In this document: piece by piece, positions 15,605 through 25,980 of the stretch
Layout of the letters: each line of letters starts with the position of its first letter
How positions within the stretch are numbered: position 1 is the stretch's first letter
Assembly: GCA_013297875.1 (NCBI GenBank)
Contig: JAAFIW010000004.1
Coordinates: forward strand, 1 to 64,000
Source of the DNA: Comamonadaceae bacterium
GTDB lineage: Bacteria; Pseudomonadota; Gammaproteobacteria; Burkholderiales; Burkholderiaceae_C
Length of the DNA: 64,000 bases
Direction of reading: 5' to 3'
Translations under genes and position numbers: made by a program
Notes under the pieces: generated by a model
Seen by the model: only the letters and a program-made list of their open reading frames with translations
What the model was told of the DNA's origin: nothing
Database searches by the model: none

Positions 15605-18262
15605 ATGCAAGACAAATACACCCCGGCCGATGTGGAGCGCGATGCGCAAACCCATTGGAGCCAGCCGCACTGGAAAGGCCAAAACGCCTACCGCGTGACG
15701 GAAGACACCAGCAAAAAGAAGTTTTACGCCTGCTCCATGCTGCCTTACCCCAGCGGCAAGCTGCACATGGGTCATGTGCGCAACTACACCATCAACGACA
15801 TGATGGCCCGCCAGCTGCGCATGAAGGGCTACAACGTGCTCATGCCCATGGGCTGGGACGCCTTTGGCATGCCGGCCGAAAACGCCGCGATTGCCAACAA
15901 TGTGCCGCCCGAAAAATGGACCCGCGCCAACATTGCCGAGATGAAGTCGCAGTTTGAGCCGCTGGGCCTGTGCTTTGACTGGAGCCGCGAAGTCGCTACC
16001 TGCGACCCCAGTTACTACAAGTGGAACCAGTGGATGTTCCTGAAAATGCTGGAAACCGGTGTGGCCTACCGCAAGACCCAGATCGTCAACTGGGACCCGG
16101 TAGACCAGACCGTACTCGCCAACGAACAGGTGATTGACGGCTGCGGCTGGCGCAGCGGCGCACCGGTGGAAAAGCGCGAAATTCCCGGCTACTACCTGCG
16201 CATCACCCAATACGCCGACGAGCTGCTGGACCACACCTTGACCCGCCTGCCCGGCTGGCCCGAGCGCGTGCGCGTGATGCAGGAAAACTGGATCGGCAAG
16301 AGCGAGGGTGTGCGCTTTGCGTTCCCGCACGACATACGCGATGCACGGGGCAACTTGGTGCAAGACGGCAAGATGTATGTCTTCACCACCCGCGCCGACA
16401 CCATCATGGGAGTGACCTTTGTTGCCGTGGCGCCGGAACACCCGATTGCGCTGCGAGCCCAGGAATTATCTGCTGAGCTAGCTATCAAAATTGAAGCGTT
16501 GAAGCAGGGAGGCACGACCGAGGCTGAGCTGGCCACCAAGGAAAAAGAAGGCGTGGCGACGGGGCTGTTTGTGTTGCATCCGCTGACCGGCGAGCCGGTT
16601 GAGGTATGGGTGGGCAACTACGTGCTGATCAGCTACGGCGATGGCGCGGTGATGGGCGTGCCTGCGCATGACGAACGGGATTTTGCGTTTGCGAAGAAGT
16701 ATGGGTTGGCCATCCAGCCAGTCGTGGCTTGCGAGGGCAAAACCTTCTCCACCGAAGCCTGGCAAGACTGGTACGCAGACAAACAGCAAGGCATTGCCAC
16801 CAACTCCGGCAAGTACAACGGCCTGAGCTTCAAAGCCTGCGTCGAAGCTGTAGCCACCGACCTCGCCGCCAAAAACCTGGGCGAGAAAAAAACCACCTGG
16901 CGCTTGCGCGACTGGGGCATCAGCCGCCAGCGCTACTGGGGTACGCCGATTCCCATCATCCATTGCGATGAGCACGGCGCGGTGCCGGTGCCCGAAAAAG
17001 ACCTGCCCGTCATCCTGCCGCCCGACCTGGTGCCCGATGGCTCGGGCAATCCGCTGAACAAGTGCGAAGCCTTTCCGAACGCGCCGTGCCCCATTTGCGG
17101 CAAAGCGGGTCGGCGCGAGACCGACACCATGGACACGTTTGTCGACAGCGCCTGGTACTACATGCGCTACGCCTGCCCCGACGCTACCACCATGGTCGAT
17201 GCGCGCAACGACTACTGGATGCCCATGGACCAGTACATCGGCGGCATTGAGCATGCGGTGCTGCACCTGCTGTATGCGCGTTTCTGGACCAAGGTGATGC
17301 GGGACATGGGTCTGGTCAAGTTCGACGAGCCCTTCACCAACCTCTTCACCCAGGGCATGCTGCTGCATGACTGCTACTACCGCGACGAGGCGGGTGGCGG
17401 CAAGCGCTGGTTTTACCCGAATGAGGTGGTGATCGAGCACGACGAAAAAGGCCGGCCCACCCGCATGACGGCCAAAGAAGACGGCCTGCCGGTGCTTTAC
17501 GGCGGCACCGAAAAAATGTCCAAAAGCAAAAACAACGTGGTGGAACCCCGCGAGTTCATCAGCAAATTTGGCGCCGACACCGCCCGCGCTTTTGTGATGT
17601 TTGCCGGCCCGCCTGATCAAAGCGCGGCCTGGAGCGACGCCGGAGCCGAAGGTGCCAGCCGCTTTTTGAAGCGTGTGTGGGCCTTTGGCGTGAGATTGAA
17701 TGCTACTAATTCAATAGCTGCTTCAGCAGATTCAACATGGGCTGGTGGCCGATTTGGCACTGAAAGCAGGAAATTACGCTTTGAAATCCACTCGGTGCTC
17801 AAGCAGGTGGACTTTGACTACCAGCGCCTGCAATACAACACGGTGATCTCTGGTGCCATGAAGCTGCTGAACGCGCTGGAGGGCTTTAAAGCTGGCGGCG
17901 ATGAAGGTGCGGCCCAGGCGCTACGCGAAGGCTTTGGCATTTTGCTGCGCTGCCTGTACCCCGCTACCCCGCACATCACCCACGCGCTGTGGCAGGGCCT
18001 GGGCTACGCTGCGCAAATGGGTGACCTGCTGGACGCCCCCTGGCCGCAGGTTGACGAGACTGCCTTGCAGCAAGACGAGCTGACCCTGGCCTTGCAGGTC
18101 AACGGCAAGCTGCGCGGCGCGGTGCGCGTGCCCGCCACCGCCACGCGTGAGCAAATTGAAGCGCTGGCCCTGGCTTGCGAAGACTTTGCGAAGTTTGCAA
18201 CCGATGCCCCACCCAAAAAAGTGGTGGTGGTGCCGGGCCGTTTGGTGAATGTGGTGCTGTGA
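15605..18262 (+). CDS. leuS: leucyl-tRNA synthetase
   Basis: A class I synthetase of 885 residues with [13 protein letters not shown] (the HIGH motif, about residue 55), an editing CP1 domain, and KMSKSKNN (about residue 637). The ATG at 15605 is preferred over the TTG at 15599. Two segments encoded by the short repeat are inserted in frame: one in the editing region (around 16459-16495) and one at 17701-17750, between the catalytic core and the anticodon-binding domain, read as [16 protein letters not shown]. Both lie between conserved blocks, so the enzyme should be functional. lptE overlaps its stop codon by one base. Confidence 0.97.
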   Translation: MQDKYTPADVERDAQTHWSQPHWKGQNAYRVTEDTSKKKFYACSMLPYPSGKLHMGHVRNYTINDMMARQLRMKGYNVLMPMGWDAFGMPAENAAIANNVPPEKWTRANIAEMKSQFEPLGLCFDWSREVATCDPSYYKWNQWMFLKMLETGVAYRKTQIVNWDPVDQTVLANEQVIDGCGWRSGAPVEKREIPGYYLRITQYADELLDHTLTRLPGWPERVRVMQENWIGKSEGVRFAFPHDIRDARGNLVQDGKMYVFTTRADTIMGVTFVAVAPEHPIALRAQELSAELAIKIEALKQGGTTEAELATKEKEGVATGLFVLHPLTGEPVEVWVGNYVLISYGDGAVMGVPAHDERDFAFAKKYGLAIQPVVACEGKTFSTEAWQDWYADKQQGIATNSGKYNGLSFKACVEAVATDLAAKNLGEKKTTWRLRDWGISRQRYWGTPIPIIHCDEHGAVPVPEKDLPVILPPDLVPDGSGNPLNKCEAFPNAPCPICGKAGRRETDTMDTFVDSAWYYMRYACPDATTMVDARNDYWMPMDQYIGGIEHAVLHLLYARFWTKVMRDMGLVKFDEPFTNLFTQGMLLHDCYYRDEAGGGKRWFYPNEVVIEHDEKGRPTRMTAKEDGLPVLYGGTEKMSKSKNNVVEPREFISKFGADTARAFVMFAGPPDQSAAWSDAGAEGASRFLKRVWAFGVRLNATNSIAASADSTWAGGRFGTESRKLRFEIHSVLKQVDFDYQRLQYNTVISGAMKLLNALEGFKAGGDEGAAQALREGFGILLRCLYPATPHITHALWQGLGYAAQMGDLLDAPWPQVDETALQQDELTLALQVNGKLRGAVRVPATATREQIEALALACEDFAKFATDAPPKKVVVVPGRLVNVVL
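16459..16495 (-). repeat. short repeat within leuS, first copy
   Basis: The reverse-oriented unit TGCTGAGCTAGCTATCAAAA is read in frame in the editing domain. It is partly degenerate. Confidence 0.55.
17701..17750 (+). repeat. short repeat within leuS, second copy
   Basis: GCTACTAATTCAATAGC then TGCTTCAGCA, spacer, and ATGGGCTGGTGGCC, read in frame. It is a nearly full-length unit. Confidence 0.85.
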
Positions 18263-18765
18263 TGCAGCGGCGCTTGTTGCTCTGTGGTTTCAGCGCCACC
18301 GCCTTGTCTGCATGCGGCTTCAAGATACGTGGCGGGGCCACTTTCAACTTCAACAGCCTGCTGGTGTCGTCAGCCACCTCGCCGCCCGGGGTCACGGCCT
18401 TGCAGTTGCTGCGCACCTTGATCAACAACGGGCAACTGTCCGTGATCATTGACCCCGGGCAGAAAGCCAAAACCCAGGCGCACCTGGAGGTGCTGGGCGA
18501 GGCGCGCGAGCGGGTGGTGGTGGGCATCAGTTCTGCCGGTCAGGTGCGCGAGTTCCAGTTGCGCAGCCGTCTGCGCTTTCGGGTGCGTAGCACCGCAGGG
18601 CAGGACTTGATTGCCGACTCGGAAATCGTGCAGCAGCGCGACATCAGCTACAGCGAATCGGCCGCCTTGTCCAAAGAGGCTGAAGAAGCCCGGCTGTACC
18701 AGGACATGCAAAACGACATCGTTCAGCAGGTGCTGCGCCAACTGGCGGCGATCAAGTTACCCTGA
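18262..18765 (+). CDS. lptE: LPS assembly lipoprotein LptE
   Basis: A 167-residue lipoprotein starting [20 protein letters not shown] with lipobox LSAC, followed by the RlpB/LptE sequence FKIRGGATFNFNSLLV. It plugs the LptD outer-membrane pore for lipopolysaccharide export. Its ATG overlaps the leuS TGA by one base (TGATG), so the genes are translationally coupled. The order leuS-lptE-holA is conserved in beta- and gammaproteobacteria. Confidence 0.94.
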   Translation: MQRRLLLCGFSATALSACGFKIRGGATFNFNSLLVSSATSPPGVTALQLLRTLINNGQLSVIIDPGQKAKTQAHLEVLGEARERVVVGISSAGQVREFQLRSRLRFRVRSTAGQDLIADSEIVQQRDISYSESAALSKEAEEARLYQDMQNDIVQQVLRQLAAIKLP

Positions 18766-18778
18766 GCGGGCGTTGTTC

Positions 18779-19843
18779 ATGCAGCTCGCCCACGCCCAGC
18801 TTGCCGCCCACCTGCAGCGCGGCCTGAAAAGCCTCTACACCCTGCATGGCGACGAGCCACTGCTGATTCAAGAGGCGGCTGACACCATTCGCGCCACGGC
18901 CCGCGCCCAGGGCTACACCGAGCGCAGCGTGCACACCGTGGCCGGTGCGCACTTTGATTGGGGCGGTGTGCTGGCCGCCGGTGGCTCGCTCAGCCTGTTT
19001 GCCGACAAGCAGTTGCTGGAAATCCGCATTCCCAGCGGCAAACCGGGTAAAGACGGCGGCGCGGCCTTGCAGCAGCTGGCCCAAGCCGCCCAGGGCAACG
19101 ACAGCACGCTGACCCTGGTGTTGCTGCCGCGCCTGGACAAAGCCACCCAGGCCACGGGCTGGTTTGCCGCGCTGGAAGGCGCAGGCCCCTGCATCGCGGT
19201 GGCGCCTGTTGAGCGGGCAGCCTTGCCGCAATGGATTGCCCAGCGCCTGGCCACGCAAGACCAGCGCGTGGCCGCAGGCGATGAAGGCCAGCGCAGCCTG
19301 CAGTTTTTTGCCGACCGGGTAGAGGGCAATCTGCTGGCCGCGCACCAGGAAATTCAAAAGCTCGCGCTGCTGCACCCCCCGGGCGAACTTAAGTTGGCCC
19401 AGATCGAAAGCGCGGTGGGCAATGTGGCGCGCTACGACGTGTTCAAGCTGTCAGAAGCGGTGCTGGGCGGCCACATCGCCCGCGTGCAGCGCATGCTCAG
19501 CGGCCTGGAAGCCGAGGGCGAAGCCGCGGTGTTGGTGCACTACACGCTGGCCGAAGACATTCGCGCGCTCAAGCGCGTGAAAGACGCCGTGCTGGACGGC
19601 CGCCCGCTGCCGCTGGCGCTGCGCGAGCAACGCGTGTGGGGTAACAAGGAGCGCTTGTTTGAACGCGTGTTGCCGCGCCTGAGCGCAGCCACCTTGAACG
19701 AGTTGCTCAACGCCGCCCATGTGGTGGACGGCATCGTCAAGGGCTTGAAACAGGCCGACTGGCCGGGCGATGCCTGGCCTGCGCTGAACCGGTTGGCCTG
19801 GATGCTGTGCCGGGAATGCGGGGGCAAAGTCGCATATCGATAA
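18779..19843 (+). CDS. holA: DNA polymerase III delta subunit
   Basis: A 354-residue clamp-loader subunit. Recognisable blocks are YTLHGDEPLLIQEAADTIR near the N-terminus, SLFADKQLLEIRIPSGKPGK, and VEGNLLAAHQEIQKLALL. It opens the beta clamp within the DnaX complex. It begins 13 bases after lptE. Length and start are normal. Confidence 0.95.
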   Translation: MQLAHAQLAAHLQRGLKSLYTLHGDEPLLIQEAADTIRATARAQGYTERSVHTVAGAHFDWGGVLAAGGSLSLFADKQLLEIRIPSGKPGKDGGAALQQLAQAAQGNDSTLTLVLLPRLDKATQATGWFAALEGAGPCIAVAPVERAALPQWIAQRLATQDQRVAAGDEGQRSLQFFADRVEGNLLAAHQEIQKLALLHPPGELKLAQIESAVGNVARYDVFKLSEAVLGGHIARVQRMLSGLEAEGEAAVLVHYTLAEDIRALKRVKDAVLDGRPLPLALREQRVWGNKERLFERVLPRLSAATLNELLNAAHVVDGIVKGLKQADWPGDAWPALNRLAWMLCRECGGKVAYR

Positions 19844-19850
19844 ACCAAAA

Positions 19851-20228
19851 CTACAACGGGTCTGGGGTGCCTTGTGCGTTGGCATCGCGGCGTGCACCGG
19901 CCAATTGCGTCAACAACTCGGGTAGCGCCGCCTGCACGGTGTCCCATACAAGGTCGAGATTCACCTCGAAATAGCCGTGAGCGATGCGATTTCGCATACC
20001 ACGCATGCTGCGCCAAGGGACTTCAGGGTGTTCCATCGTGAACTGTGGGTATCCATCCATGACCTTGGTAGCAGCCTCACCCACGATGATGAGGCTCATG
20101 ATTACCGCTTGCTGGGTACGCTTGTCTTGCAAAAAGTCTGCCTTACCGGTGCCTTCCACGAAGGAGAGAGCGTCTGTGGCCGCTTGCTCAATGTGATCGA
20201 GATAGTCAAGAAGACGGTTGTTGTTCAT
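19851..20228 (-). CDS. hepT: HepT-like (HEPN, DUF86) toxin
   Basis: A 125-residue HEPN-domain protein with the catalytic RNase motif RNRIAHGY (R-x4-H-x-Y) at about residues 80-88 and the ribonuclease helix bundle typical of DUF86. In characterised MNT/HEPN systems HepT is silenced by adenylylation of its tyrosine by MntA. It overlaps the upstream mntA gene by 4 bases and is convergent with holA. Confidence 0.9.
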   Translation of the reverse strand: MNNNRLLDYLDHIEQAATDALSFVEGTGKADFLQDKRTQQAVIMSLIIVGEAATKVMDGYPQFTMEHPEVPWRSMRGMRNRIAHGYFEVNLDLVWDTVQAALPELLTQLAGARRDANAQGTPDPL

Positions 20229-20515
20229 ACCAGTTGCGCTTCGGCGAGCACTTGCGCGCGAAACTTCGGCGGCAGGTCAGCCGGGGTCAGCAGGTCAACA
20301 CGGATGCCAAGCAAAGACTCCAGCTCCACTTGCAATCCACCAAGATCAAACAAGGTTGCGCCGGGCAAAGCATCAACCAGCAAATCGAGGTCGCTGCCAT
20401 CGTGGTCGGTTCCATGCAGAACCGAGCCAAAGACACGAGGATTGGCTGTACGAAAGCGGCTCGCTGCTTCACGAACAGCCGTCCGTTTGATGTCGAGCAA
20501 AAGTGAAGGTCGCAT
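20225..20515 (-). CDS. mntA: MntA-like nucleotidyltransferase antitoxin
   Basis: A 96-residue minimal nucleotidyltransferase with the signature FGSVLHGTDHDGSDLDLLVD (GS...SDLD). It should AMPylate the neighbouring HepT. The start at 20515 gives the full domain. A tRNA gene lies 70 bases away, and the pair may have arrived as a small cassette beside it, though no attachment site is visible. Confidence 0.9.
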   Translation of the reverse strand: MRPSLLLDIKRTAVREAASRFRTANPRVFGSVLHGTDHDGSDLDLLVDALPGATLFDLGGLQVELESLLGIRVDLLTPADLPPKFRAQVLAEAQLV

Positions 20516-20586
20516 GCGCTTACTTTCTTGTTCGCAAATGCTGTTCCGTGAACCTCATCTGTGACCCACATCAGGCTTGAGTCAAA

Positions 20587-20663
20587 TGGTGGGACGTGTA
20601 GGACTTGAACCTACGACCAAAGGATTATGAGTCCTCTGCTCTAACCAACTGAGCTAACGTCCC
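20587..20663 (-). tRNA. tRNA with CAT anticodon (Met, or Ile2)
   Basis: The minus strand folds as a full cloverleaf with 7-bp acceptor stem GGGACGT/ACGTCCC, D-arm TAGCTCAGTTGGTTAGAGCA, anticodon loop CTCATAA and T-arm GTAGGTTCAAGTCCTAC; CCA is encoded. The anticodon is CAT. It is not the initiator, since the acceptor begins with a G-C pair. The TTGGTCG...GGTTCAAGTCC stretch recalls tRNA-Ile2 (lysidine-modified) at least as much as elongator Met, so the amino acid is left open. Confidence 0.93.
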
Positions 20664-20689
20664 GGCCAGCCGGTGATTGTAGAAGCTAC

Positions 20690-21694
20690 TTACTTCTGGT
20701 AGCTCAGTGCGTTGCTGACCAGCCTGGAGGTGATGTCCACGATCTGGATCATGCGGTCATACGGCATGCGGGTGGGGCCAATCACGCCCAGGGTGCCGAC
20801 GATCTGGCCGTCGACCTCATACGGGGCGCTGACGACCGACAGCTCCTCAAACGGCACGATCTGGCTTTCGCCGCCAATGAAGATGCGCACGCCCTCGGCT
20901 TGATCGGAGATGTCCAGCAGCCGCATGATTTGCGTTTTTTGCTCGAACAAGTCAAACGCGCGGCGCAGCTGGCCCATGTCGCTGGAAAAGTCGCTCAGGG
21001 CCAGCAGGTTGCGCTCACCGGCAATCACCACCTCATCCTGGGCCTGGCTCATCGCATCGCTACCCGCTTGCACAGCGGCCTGCATCAGCAGGCCGATTTG
21101 GCCGCGCAGTTGCTCGACCTCCACCTTCAGGCGCGCGCGCACCTGTTCGATGGCAAGCCCCGCGTAATGGGTATTCAAAAAATTGGCGGCTTCCACCAGT
21201 TGCGATTGCGTGAAGTCGGTCTCGGTAAAGATCACCCGGTTTTGCACATCGCCTTCTGGCGAGACGATGATGACCAGAAAGCGCCGCTCGGACAGGCGCA
21301 AAAATTCGATCTGGCGAAACACCGAGGTGCGGCGCGGGGCGATGACCACACCCACAAAGTGCGACAGGCTGGACAGCAGCTGGGCGGCGCTGGCAATCAC
21401 TTTTTGCGGCTGGTCGGCCACCAGGGTTTGCGGGGCCAGTTCTTCGCGCTGGGCGGTCAGCATGGTGTCCACAAACAGGCGGTAGCCACGGGCGGTGGGA
21501 ATGCGGCCCGCCGAGGTGTGGGGGCTGACGATCAGGCCCAACTCTTCCAGGTCGCTCATCACGTTGCGAATGGTGGCGGGCGACAGCTCCAGGCCGCTGG
21601 CGCGCGACAGGGTGCGCGACCCAACGGGCGTGCCATCGGCTATGTAGCGCTCCACAAGCGCTTTCAATAACAACCGGGCACGTTCATCAAGCAT
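20690..21694 (-). CDS. hrcA: heat-inducible transcription repressor HrcA
   Basis: A 334-residue repressor. The N-terminal winged helix has [20 protein letters not shown] and [15 protein letters not shown]; a GAF-like middle and the C-terminal block [20 protein letters not shown] complete the family. It represses groESL or dnaK operons through CIRCE and needs GroEL. It diverges from nadK with only 31 bases between the starts, and no CIRCE inverted repeat (TTAGCACTC/GAGTGCTAA) is visible there. Confidence 0.96.
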   Translation of the reverse strand: MLDERARLLLKALVERYIADGTPVGSRTLSRASGLELSPATIRNVMSDLEELGLIVSPHTSAGRIPTARGYRLFVDTMLTAQREELAPQTLVADQPQKVIASAAQLLSSLSHFVGVVIAPRRTSVFRQIEFLRLSERRFLVIIVSPEGDVQNRVIFTETDFTQSQLVEAANFLNTHYAGLAIEQVRARLKVEVEQLRGQIGLLMQAAVQAGSDAMSQAQDEVVIAGERNLLALSDFSSDMGQLRRAFDLFEQKTQIMRLLDISDQAEGVRIFIGGESQIVPFEELSVVSAPYEVDGQIVGTLGVIGPTRMPYDRMIQIVDITSRLVSNALSYQK

Positions 21695-21725
21695 GGCGTC
21701 ACAATTTTAGTGTTGTAATTTACTG

Positions 21726-22658
21726 ATGAAAATCCAGCGAGACCCTCGTCGTGATGCGCACGAACCCCACCGGTTTCACCAGGTGGCCGTGGTCGGAAAA
21801 TACTCGGCTGCTGTGTCGCCCAGTGCGGTAGCGGCCTCGCGCGCGGTGCTGGAAGACATTTCGGCCTTTCTGGAAAAACACCATTGCGAGGTGGTGCTGG
21901 AGCACGATTCGGCGCAGGCCACCGGCATGAGCGACTACCCGGCGCTCAGCCTGGCCACCATTGGCCAGCAGTGCGACCTGGTGCTGGTGGTCGGTGGCGA
22001 CGGCACCATGCTGGGCGTGGGCCGCCAACTGGCGCAGTACGGCGTGCCGCTGATCGGCATCAACCAGGGGCGGCTGGGCTTTATCACCGACATTCCGCTA
22101 GCGTCTTACCGCGAAACCCTGGTGCCCATGCTGGCCGGGCATTACGAAGAAGACCACCGCAGCCTCATGCATGCGCAGGTGATGCGCGACGGTCAGTGCG
22201 TGTTTGATGCGCTGGCCATGAACGATGTGGTGGTCAACCGCGGGGCCACTTCCGGCATGGTGGAGCTGCGGGTGGAGGTGGACGGGCACTTTGTCTCCAA
22301 CCAGCGGGCCGATGGCTTGATCATTGCGTCGCCCACCGGCTCCACGGCCTACTCGCTGTCGGCTGGCGGGCCGCTGTTGCACCCGTCAATTCCTGGCTGG
22401 GTGCTGGTGCCCATTGCGCCACATACCTTGTCAAACAGGCCGATCGTCCTGGCAGATGCTGCTGAGATAGCTATTGAATTGGTAGCGGGACGGGATGCGA
22501 GTGCGAACTTTGACATGCAGTCGCTGGCCAGCCTCTTGCATGGTGACCGCATCATCGTGCGCCGCTCGCAGCACCATGTGCGGTTTTTGCACCCCAAGGG
22601 CTGGAGTTACTTTGACACGCTGCGCAAGAAGCTGCACTGGAACGCAGGTGAAAGTTAA
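21726..22658 (+). CDS. nadK: NAD kinase
   Basis: A 310-residue enzyme phosphorylating NAD to NADP. The motif VVGGDGTML lies at about residues 88-96, [11 protein letters not shown] follows, and [20 protein letters not shown] is the conserved C-terminal block. A short-repeat unit is read in frame as [12 protein letters not shown] at about residue 245. It forms a cluster with recN (3-base gap) and rapZ. Confidence 0.96.
   Translation: MKIQRDPRRDAHEPHRFHQVAVVGKYSAAVSPSAVAASRAVLEDISAFLEKHHCEVVLEHDSAQATGMSDYPALSLATIGQQCDLVLVVGGDGTMLGVGRQLAQYGVPLIGINQGRLGFITDIPLASYRETLVPMLAGHYEEDHRSLMHAQVMRDGQCVFDALAMNDVVVNRGATSGMVELRVEVDGHFVSNQRADGLIIASPTGSTAYSLSAGGPLLHPSIPGWVLVPIAPHTLSNRPIVLADAAEIAIELVAGRDASANFDMQSLASLLHGDRIIVRRSQHHVRFLHPKGWSYFDTLRKKLHWNAGES
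22456..22487 (-). repeat. short repeat within nadK
   Basis: TGCTGCTGAGATAGCTATTG then GGTAGCGGGA is a reverse-oriented, shortened unit (GCTACCAATTCAATAGC on the minus strand) read in frame. Confidence 0.7.
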
Positions 22659-22661
22659 AAC

Positions 22662-24302
22662 ATGGCTTTAAGACGCATCACCCTGCGCGATTTCGTCATC
22701 GTGCGCGAACTGGAGCTGGACCTGACGGTCGGCTTTTCTGTGCTGACCGGCGAAACCGGCGCGGGCAAGTCCATTCTGGTTGACGCGCTTCAGTTGGCCC
22801 TGGGTGCCCGGGCGGATGCGGTGGTGGTGCGCGAGGGCTGCGCCAAGGCCGACATCAGCGCGGAATTTGATGCCACGTCCACGCTGACCGCCTGGCTCGA
22901 AGACGCCGGTTTTTCGTCTGACGACACCCTGCTGCTGCGCCGCACAGTCGACGCACAAGGCAAAAGCCGCGCCTGGGTCAATGGTGCGCCCGCCACTGCC
23001 GGGCAACTGCGTGAACTGGGCGACCACCTGGTGGACATTCACGGCCAGCATGCTTGGCAAAGCCTCACACGGCCCGAGTCGGTGCGTGCGTTGCTGGATG
23101 CCTATGCCGGTGTAAACAGCTTGGCGCTTCTGCCCGTGTGGCAAGCCTGGCGCAACGCCGACAAAAGCGTGGCAGACGCGCAAGCCGCGCAAGACAGCCT
23201 GCAACGCGAGCGCGAGCGCCTGGCCTGGCAGATTGGCGAGGTCGACAAGCTGGCGCCCGGCCCGCATGAGTGGGACGAGCTGAACGCCGACCACAGCCGC
23301 CTGGCCAACGCCCAAGGCCTGATTGAAGCCGCGCAAACTGCTTTGGCCGCGCTCGAAGATGATGATGCGGGTGCCTTGAAAGGGCTTGCCGCTGCGCAAG
23401 AAACGCTACAAAAACAAGAGCTGCTTGAGCAGGAATACAAAGGGCTGGCAGAGGTTTTGGCATCAAGCCTGGCCCAGGCACAAGATGCCGCACATTCGCT
23501 GCACGCCTGGCTGCGCCGCACCGAGCCCGACCCGCAGCGCCTGCAAGCGCTCGATGACCGCCTGTCGCAATGGCTGCAACTGGCGCGCCGCTACAAGCGC
23601 CAGCCGCAAGACCTGCCCGCCTTGCTGGCCGGTTGGCGTGAAGAACTGGCCCGGCTGGACGCTGCCAGCGACTTGGCCGCCCTGCAAGCCCAGGCGCAGG
23701 CCGCGCAGGCCGCTTACCTGCAGCAGGCCAAAGTCTTGAGCAAAGCCCGCGCCAAAGCCGCACCTTTGCTGGCCAAAGCCGTCACCCAGGCCATGCAAGG
23801 CCTGGGCATGCAAGGCGGCGCATTTGAGGTGGTGCTCACCGCTACCGAGCCCGCCGCCAGCGGCGTCGAAGACGCTTCCTTTTTGGTCGCAGGCCATGCT
23901 GGCAGCACACCGCGCCCGGTGGGCAAGGTGGCCTCGGGTGGCGAGCTGTCGCGCATCGCGCTGGCCATTGCGGTTACCACCAGCCAGCTGGGCAGTGCGC
24001 AAACCCTGATTTTTGACGAGGTGGACTCGGGCGTGGGCGGCGCGGTGGCCGACACCGTGGGCCGCCTGATGAAGCAGCTGGGCCGCGACCGGCAGGTGCT
24101 GGCCGTCACCCACCTGCCGCAGGTGGCCGCCTGCGCCGACCACCACCTGGTGGTGTCCAAGCAGACCGAGGGCAAAACCACGGTCAGCCATGTGGCACCG
24201 GTGGCTGGCGAGCAGCGTGTGGCCGAGGTGGCGCGCATGCTGGGCGGTCAGCAACTGTCGGGCACCACGCTGGCGCACGCCAGGGAGCTTTTGGGATCAT
24301 GA
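22662..24302 (+). CDS. recN: DNA repair protein RecN
   Basis: A 546-residue SMC-like ATPase for double-strand break repair. Walker A GETGAGKS is at residues 30-37; coiled-coil arms fill the middle; the signature [14 protein letters not shown] and Walker [14 protein letters not shown] lie near the C-terminus. A short-repeat unit (23404-23450) is read in frame within the coiled coil as [17 protein letters not shown]. rapZ overlaps its end by 4 bases. Length is normal. Confidence 0.96.
   Translation: MALRRITLRDFVIVRELELDLTVGFSVLTGETGAGKSILVDALQLALGARADAVVVREGCAKADISAEFDATSTLTAWLEDAGFSSDDTLLLRRTVDAQGKSRAWVNGAPATAGQLRELGDHLVDIHGQHAWQSLTRPESVRALLDAYAGVNSLALLPVWQAWRNADKSVADAQAAQDSLQRERERLAWQIGEVDKLAPGPHEWDELNADHSRLANAQGLIEAAQTALAALEDDDAGALKGLAAAQETLQKQELLEQEYKGLAEVLASSLAQAQDAAHSLHAWLRRTEPDPQRLQALDDRLSQWLQLARRYKRQPQDLPALLAGWREELARLDAASDLAALQAQAQAAQAAYLQQAKVLSKARAKAAPLLAKAVTQAMQGLGMQGGAFEVVLTATEPAASGVEDASFLVAGHAGSTPRPVGKVASGGELSRIALAIAVTTSQLGSAQTLIFDEVDSGVGGAVADTVGRLMKQLGRDRQVLAVTHLPQVAACADHHLVVSKQTEGKTTVSHVAPVAGEQRVAEVARMLGGQQLSGTTLAHARELLGS
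23404..23450 (+). repeat. short repeat within recN
   Basis: CGCTACAAAAACAAGAGC then TGCTTGAGCA, spacer, and AAGGGCTGGCAG, placed in the coiled-coil region. The encoded residues suit a coiled coil, so it may have been tolerated or selected there. Confidence 0.75.
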
Positions 24303-25219
24303 GCAAAAGCAAGCGAATCCCGCCAACCACTCTCCCGGTGCTGGAGTTGGTGCTGATCACCGGCATGTCGGGCTCCGGCAAATCAGTGGCCCTGCGCGCG
24401 CTGGAAGACGCGGGCTACTACTGCGTAGACAACCTGCCCCCCGAACTGCTGGCCGCCTTCATTACCCTGGAGCGCCAGCGCGAGGTGAACAAGGTCGCCA
24501 TTGCCATGGACGTGCGAAGCGCCAGCTCGCTGCCCCTGGTGCCGCGCCAGCTAAGCCTGCTGCGTGAACAAGGCGTGGCACTGACCTCGCTGTTTCTGGA
24601 CGCCGGCACCGACACCCTGGTGCACCGCTTTTCCGAGACCCGCCGCAAGCACCCCCTGTCCAACAACGACACACTGGACCACCGCCACGCCCTGACCGAT
24701 GCCATCGAGCTGGAGCGCGACCTGCTGGCCGACCTGCGCGAGCAGGCCCATGTGATTGACACCAGCATCATCCGCCCCACCCAGCTGCAGGCGTATGTGA
24801 AAGAGCTGACCCGCGCGCCCGCCAACCAGCTGACCCTGGTGTTCGAGTCATTCGCCTTCAAGCGCGGCATACCGGTGGACGCCGACTACGTGTTTGACGT
24901 GCGCATGCTGCCCAACCCGCATTACGAGTCTGCGCTGCGCCCGCTGACCGGGCGCGACTTGCCCGTGATTGATTTCCTCAAACAGCACGACGAAGTGCAC
25001 CAGATGCAGTCGCACATCAGCGACTTCGTGAACCACTGGCTGCCCAGCCTGCAACGCGACCACCGCAGCTACGTGACCGTGGCGATTGGCTGCACCGGCG
25101 GGCAGCACCGCTCGGTGTACCTAGTGGAAGTGTTGGCGCAGCGCTTTGGCAAAGACTGGAGCACGTTGCGGCGGCATCGGGAGCTGGATGGGAATTTGTT
25201 TGCGACCCGTTCGCATTGA
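24299..25219 (+). CDS. rapZ: RNase adapter protein RapZ
   Basis: A 306-residue P-loop protein of the RapZ/YvcJ family: Walker A GMSGSGKS at residues 22-29, [11 protein letters not shown] soon after, and the C-terminal RNA/GlcN6P-binding block [14 protein letters not shown]. It binds RNA and tunes cell-envelope precursor synthesis in enterobacteria. In betaproteobacteria it often sits near PTS-Ntr genes, here not adjacent. Its last codons ([12 protein letters not shown]) are repeated, with mostly synonymous changes, at 28530-28572. Confidence 0.95.
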   Translation: MSKSKRIPPTTLPVLELVLITGMSGSGKSVALRALEDAGYYCVDNLPPELLAAFITLERQREVNKVAIAMDVRSASSLPLVPRQLSLLREQGVALTSLFLDAGTDTLVHRFSETRRKHPLSNNDTLDHRHALTDAIELERDLLADLREQAHVIDTSIIRPTQLQAYVKELTRAPANQLTLVFESFAFKRGIPVDADYVFDVRMLPNPHYESALRPLTGRDLPVIDFLKQHDEVHQMQSHISDFVNHWLPSLQRDHRSYVTVAIGCTGGQHRSVYLVEVLAQRFGKDWSTLRRHRELDGNLFATRSH

Positions 25220-25262
25220 ATTTTGCGCAGGACTTACGCAGACGCACAAAACGCCTGTTGCT

Positions 25263-25359
25263 GTCATCCCTGCGCAGGCGGGGATCCAGGCGCGAAGACT
25301 GTGAGACCTGGGGTTTTGCGGTTCTCAGAGGTGGATTCCCGCCTTCGCGGGAATGACGG
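25263..25359. repeat. inverted pair of REP-like palindromes
   Basis: The left unit GTCATCCCTGCGCAGGCGGG (25263 on) and the right unit, which reads GTCATTCCCGCGAAGGCGGG on the minus strand, face each other 40 bases apart, each a hairpin itself. This GTCATTCCCGC type is a well-known palindromic repeat in many proteobacteria. It opens the accessory stretch downstream of rapZ. Confidence 0.85.
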
Positions 25360-25380
25360 AATTGAGTTATCTGCCTGGGT

Positions 25381-25435
25381 GCTATCACTATGAAAATAGT
25401 AGCTGCTTGAGCAGGTAATCTATGGGCTACAGGCT
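25381..25435 (+). repeat. short repeat, full copy downstream of rapZ
   Basis: GCTATCACTATGAAAATAGT AGCTGCTTGAGCAGGTAATC then ATGGGCTACAGGC. It is very similar to the copies at 26502 and 28581, which share the extended ACTAT.AAAATAGTAGC form. Confidence 0.85.
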
Positions 25436-25477
25436 GTTTTTGTCATTTTTCTCGTTTCAGCCTCAAAACACCTATCC

Positions 25478-25520
25478 GCCCAGGTAAATACTGCTCAAGC
25501 AGCTACACATTTGGTAGCGA
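25478..25520 (-). repeat. short repeat, reverse copy facing the previous one
   Basis: On the minus strand GCTACCAAATGTGTAGC then TGCTTGAGCA, spacer, CCTGGGCGG. With the copy at 25381 it makes an inverted pair about 40 bases apart. Confidence 0.85.
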
Positions 25521-25637
25521 ACAGATCCACCAGCGAAGCCCGACGTGCTTAGCTGCGCTTGCCAATTGCGAAGTGCTGTACTCAGACGAACGCTGTAGGT
25601 TGTAGGTGGGGTGAAGCCGTTTGCTTGGAGTGCTTGC

Positions 25638-25655
25638 TGTACACTTAAATGTACA
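25638..25655. promoter_or_regulatory. probable TA operator palindrome
   Basis: TGTACACTTAAATGTACA is a near-perfect 18-bp palindrome 16 bases before the antitoxin start codon, the position and form expected for autoregulation by a Phd/YefM-type antitoxin. Confidence 0.65.
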
Positions 25656-25671
25656 GAAAAAGGTCGCCATC

Positions 25672-25971
25672 ATGTCCATCGCAGTTTCCGACATCATTCC
25701 TTTCACACAAGCGCGTGCCAACCTGTCGTCGCTCATAGATGATGCCAGCCAAGGCCGTGAAACCATCATCACCAAAGACGGACGTCCCGCCGCAGCGCTA
25801 ATCGATGCGCAAAAACTCGATTACTACCATCGCCTGGAAAATGCCGCAGCCCAGATCATGTGGCTGGATGAGGCGGCAAAAGGCTTGGTTCAAATCGCCG
25901 CTGGCCAGACCAGCGATGCACGCCAAAGCTTGGCCGCACAGCAAAAACGCCGCGCCAAGTGTGTGAATTAA
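25672..25971 (+). CDS. Phd/YefM-family antitoxin
   Basis: A 99-residue protein starting MSIAVSDIIPFTQARANLSS, then ASQGRETIITKDGRPAAALI: the Phd/YefM N-terminal DNA-binding fold. The start at 25672 begins the domain; an upstream in-frame start at 25621 would run through the operator palindrome. It should repress its own promoter at 25638-25655 and neutralise the ParE-like protein that follows 9 bases later. Confidence 0.88.
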   Translation: MSIAVSDIIPFTQARANLSSLIDDASQGRETIITKDGRPAAALIDAQKLDYYHRLENAAAQIMWLDEAAKGLVQIAAGQTSDARQSLAAQQKRRAKCVN

Positions 25972-25980
25972 GAGCGGGCC

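Noticed and set aside
15197-16441. A 414-codon leftward ORF opposite exbD and leuS
   Set aside because: It covers two clear genes on the other strand and shows the His/Ala/Gly-rich composition of a shadow frame in GC-rich DNA.
20587-20663. Calling the CAT-anticodon tRNA an initiator tRNA-Met
   Set aside because: The first acceptor pair is G-C and the T-arm and variable region are of elongator/Ile2 type, unlike initiator tRNA with its mismatched first pair.
21695-21725. A CIRCE element for HrcA between hrcA and nadK
   Set aside because: The 31-base gap contains no TTAGCACTC/GAGTGCTAA inverted repeat.
25017-25388. A leftward ORF of 123 codons across the rapZ end
   Set aside because: Its N-terminal part (FRHSREGGNP-like) is the usual spurious translation of a GTCATTCCCGC palindrome and the rest is antisense to rapZ.
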